From positions 496,001 to 560,000 of the forward strand of contig NZ_CP083809.1 of assembly GCF_020149765.1 (NCBI RefSeq): DNA of 64,000 bases, given 5' to 3'. Position numbers and translations under genes: made by a program. The notes under the pieces are model-generated. The model did not search any database. It was not told the DNA's origin and was given only the letters and a program-made list of their open reading frames with translations. Below are positions 62,831 through 64,000 of the stretch, piece by piece. Position 1 is the stretch's first letter; the number at the start of each line of letters is the position of its first letter. Origin of the DNA: Pantoea agglomerans. GTDB lineage: Bacteria; Pseudomonadota; Gammaproteobacteria; Enterobacterales; Enterobacteriaceae.

Positions 62831-62859
62831 AAAAAACCCCGGCAGGCCGGGGTTTTTTT
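62831..62859. terminator. Bidirectional terminator between mug and rpoD
   Basis: ACCCCGG-CAGG-CCGGGGT with A and T runs on each side. Confidence 0.88.
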
Positions 62860-62872
62860 AACGCTAATGCAA

Positions 62873-64000
62873 TCAGTCGTCCAGGAAGCTACGCAGCACT
62901 TCCGAGCGGCTCGGATGGCGCAGCTTGCGCAGCGCTTTCGCCTCAATCTGACGAATACGCTCACGCGTAACGTCGAACTGTTTGCCCACCTCTTCCAGCG
63001 TATGGTCGGTGTTCATATCGATACCGAAACGCATGCGCAGCACTTTGGCTTCGCGCGCGGTCAGGCCCGCCAGAACGTCATGGGTAGCAGAACGCAGGCT
63101 CTCGGAGGTCGCAGAGTCGAGCGGCAGCTCCAGCGTGGTGTCTTCGATAAAGTCGCCCAGATGCGAATCTTCGTCGTCGCCAATCGGCGTCTCCATAGAG
63201 ATAGGCTCTTTAGCGATTTTCAACACTTTGCGGATCTTGTCTTCCGGCATCAGCATGCGCTCGGCCAGCTCTTCCGGCGTCGGCTCGCGGCCCATCTCCT
63301 GCAGCATCTGGCGCGAAATACGGTTGAGCTTGTTAATGGTCTCAATCATATGCACCGGAATACGGATGGTACGCGCCTGGTCGGCGATAGAGCGGGTGAT
63401 CGCCTGACGGATCCACCATGTCGCATAGGTCGAGAACTTGTAGCCGCGACGGTATTCAAACTTATCAACCGCCTTCATCAGGCCGATGTTGCCTTCCTGA
63501 ATCAGGTCGAGGAACTGCAGACCGCGGTTGGTATATTTTTTCGCGATTGAAATCACCAGACGCAGGTTCGCTTCCACCATCTCTTTCTTCGCACGACGCG
63601 CTTTGGCTTCGCCGATAGACATGCGACGGTTGATATCTTTAACCTGCTCGATGGTCAGGCCGGTCTCTTCTTCGATCTGATGCAGCTTCTGCAGGCAGCG
63701 CATCACATCTTCTTCCACTTCTTTCAGCTTCTCTGACCAGGGTTTATTCATGGCCAGCGCGGCTTTGAACCAGCTCTCACTGGTCTCGTTGCCGGTAAAC
63801 AGCGTGATGAAGTTTTTCTTCGGCATTTTGCACAGTTCAACGCACAGCTTCATGATGATGCGCTCTTGCGTACGCACACGCTCCATCATCTCGCGCATGT
63901 TGTTCACCAGGTAGTCGAACTGCTTCGGCACCAGGCGGAACTGCTTAAAGACGTCAGAAAGGTTCTGAATCTCTTTGACTGCGTCAGCATGGCTGCGACC
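62873..64000 (-). CDS. rpoD: RNA polymerase sigma-70 (RpoD), 5' part outside window
   Basis: The C-terminal 375 residues or so are present, near-identical to enteric RpoD: end of the non-conserved region ([21 protein letters not shown]), region 2 ([56 protein letters not shown] in parts), region 3 and region 4.2 ([20 protein letters not shown]). The frame is open to the window edge. Confidence 0.97.
   Translation of the reverse strand, partial: GRSHADAVKEIQNLSDVFKQFRLVPKQFDYLVNNMREMMERVRTQERIIMKLCVELCKMPKKNFITLFTGNETSESWFKAALAMNKPWSEKLKEVEEDVMRCLQKLHQIEEETGLTIEQVKDINRRMSIGEAKARRAKKEMVEANLRLVISIAKKYTNRGLQFLDLIQEGNIGLMKAVDKFEYRRGYKFSTYATWWIRQAITRSIADQARTIRIPVHMIETINKLNRISRQMLQEMGREPTPEELAERMLMPEDKIRKVLKIAKEPISMETPIGDDEDSHLGDFIEDTTLELPLDSATSESLRSATHDVLAGLTAREAKVLRMRFGIDMNTDHTLEEVGKQFDVTRERIRQIEAKALRKLRHPSRSEVLRSFLDD

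Noticed and set aside
1..64000. CRISPR arrays and insertion sequences
   Set aside because: I saw no regularly spaced direct repeats with unique spacers and no transposase gene or IS ends on reading the window; a computed scan was not possible.

Overview
The window is enterobacterial chromosome, probably from the Erwiniaceae (Pantoea/Erwinia/Mixta-like). The genus is an inference from the rpoD end, mug, a tRNA-Ile(CAU) gene and the GC-rich enteric codon use. It carries two separate P2/186-type elements with about 12 kb of host and island DNA between them.

Element 1 (1 to about 16.8 kb, left end outside the window) keeps a 3'-truncated replication gene A, a LexA box with a small SOS gene, the lysis cassette, and the whole contractile-tail set X-R-V-W-J-I-H-G-FI-FII-E/E'-T-U-D-ogr. 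The six head and packaging genes (Q,P,O,N,M,L), tail gene S and a recognisable cos are missing. That is the gene content of an R-type tailocin. Its fibre gene H and chaperone G lie in a 1.93-kb segment bounded by two inverted Gin/Hin-type crossover sites. A DNA invertase sits beside the segment, and a second, glycine-rich fibre tip with its own small partner gene sits silent on the other strand.

17.0-28.9 kb is chromosomal and island DNA. First comes a small catabolic cluster (LacI regulator, MFS transporter, DapA-like lyase/aldolase, Tat-exported amidohydrolase) with matching LacI-type operators. A small secreted protein with a duplicated Cys motif follows, then a decayed island: an ATPase pseudogene, a membrane protein, two GIY-YIG proteins, a DUF559-type nuclease and a VOC pseudogene.

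Element 2 (29,180-60,521) is a complete-looking 186-like prophage in the 3' end of tRNA-Ile(CAU). It has 51-bp att repeats, a 23-bp repeat inside both ends (probable integrase arm sites), int, CI, Apl, CII, Fil, Dam, gpA with its origin, a LexA box with DinI, cos, all head genes, lysis, tail and ogr. Three intergenic regions carry Ogr boxes (TGT-N12-ACA). Cargo sits at three places: a three-gene AT-rich cassette between cos and the portal gene (37.1-39.5 kb), an FRG-domain gene between S and V, and a secreted protein next to attR. The cassette is the best candidate here for an undescribed antiphage or exclusion system.

The right end (60.5-64 kb) is host core DNA: tRNA-Ile, an SDR oxidoreductase/TetR pair with twin operators, mug, and the 3' part of rpoD.
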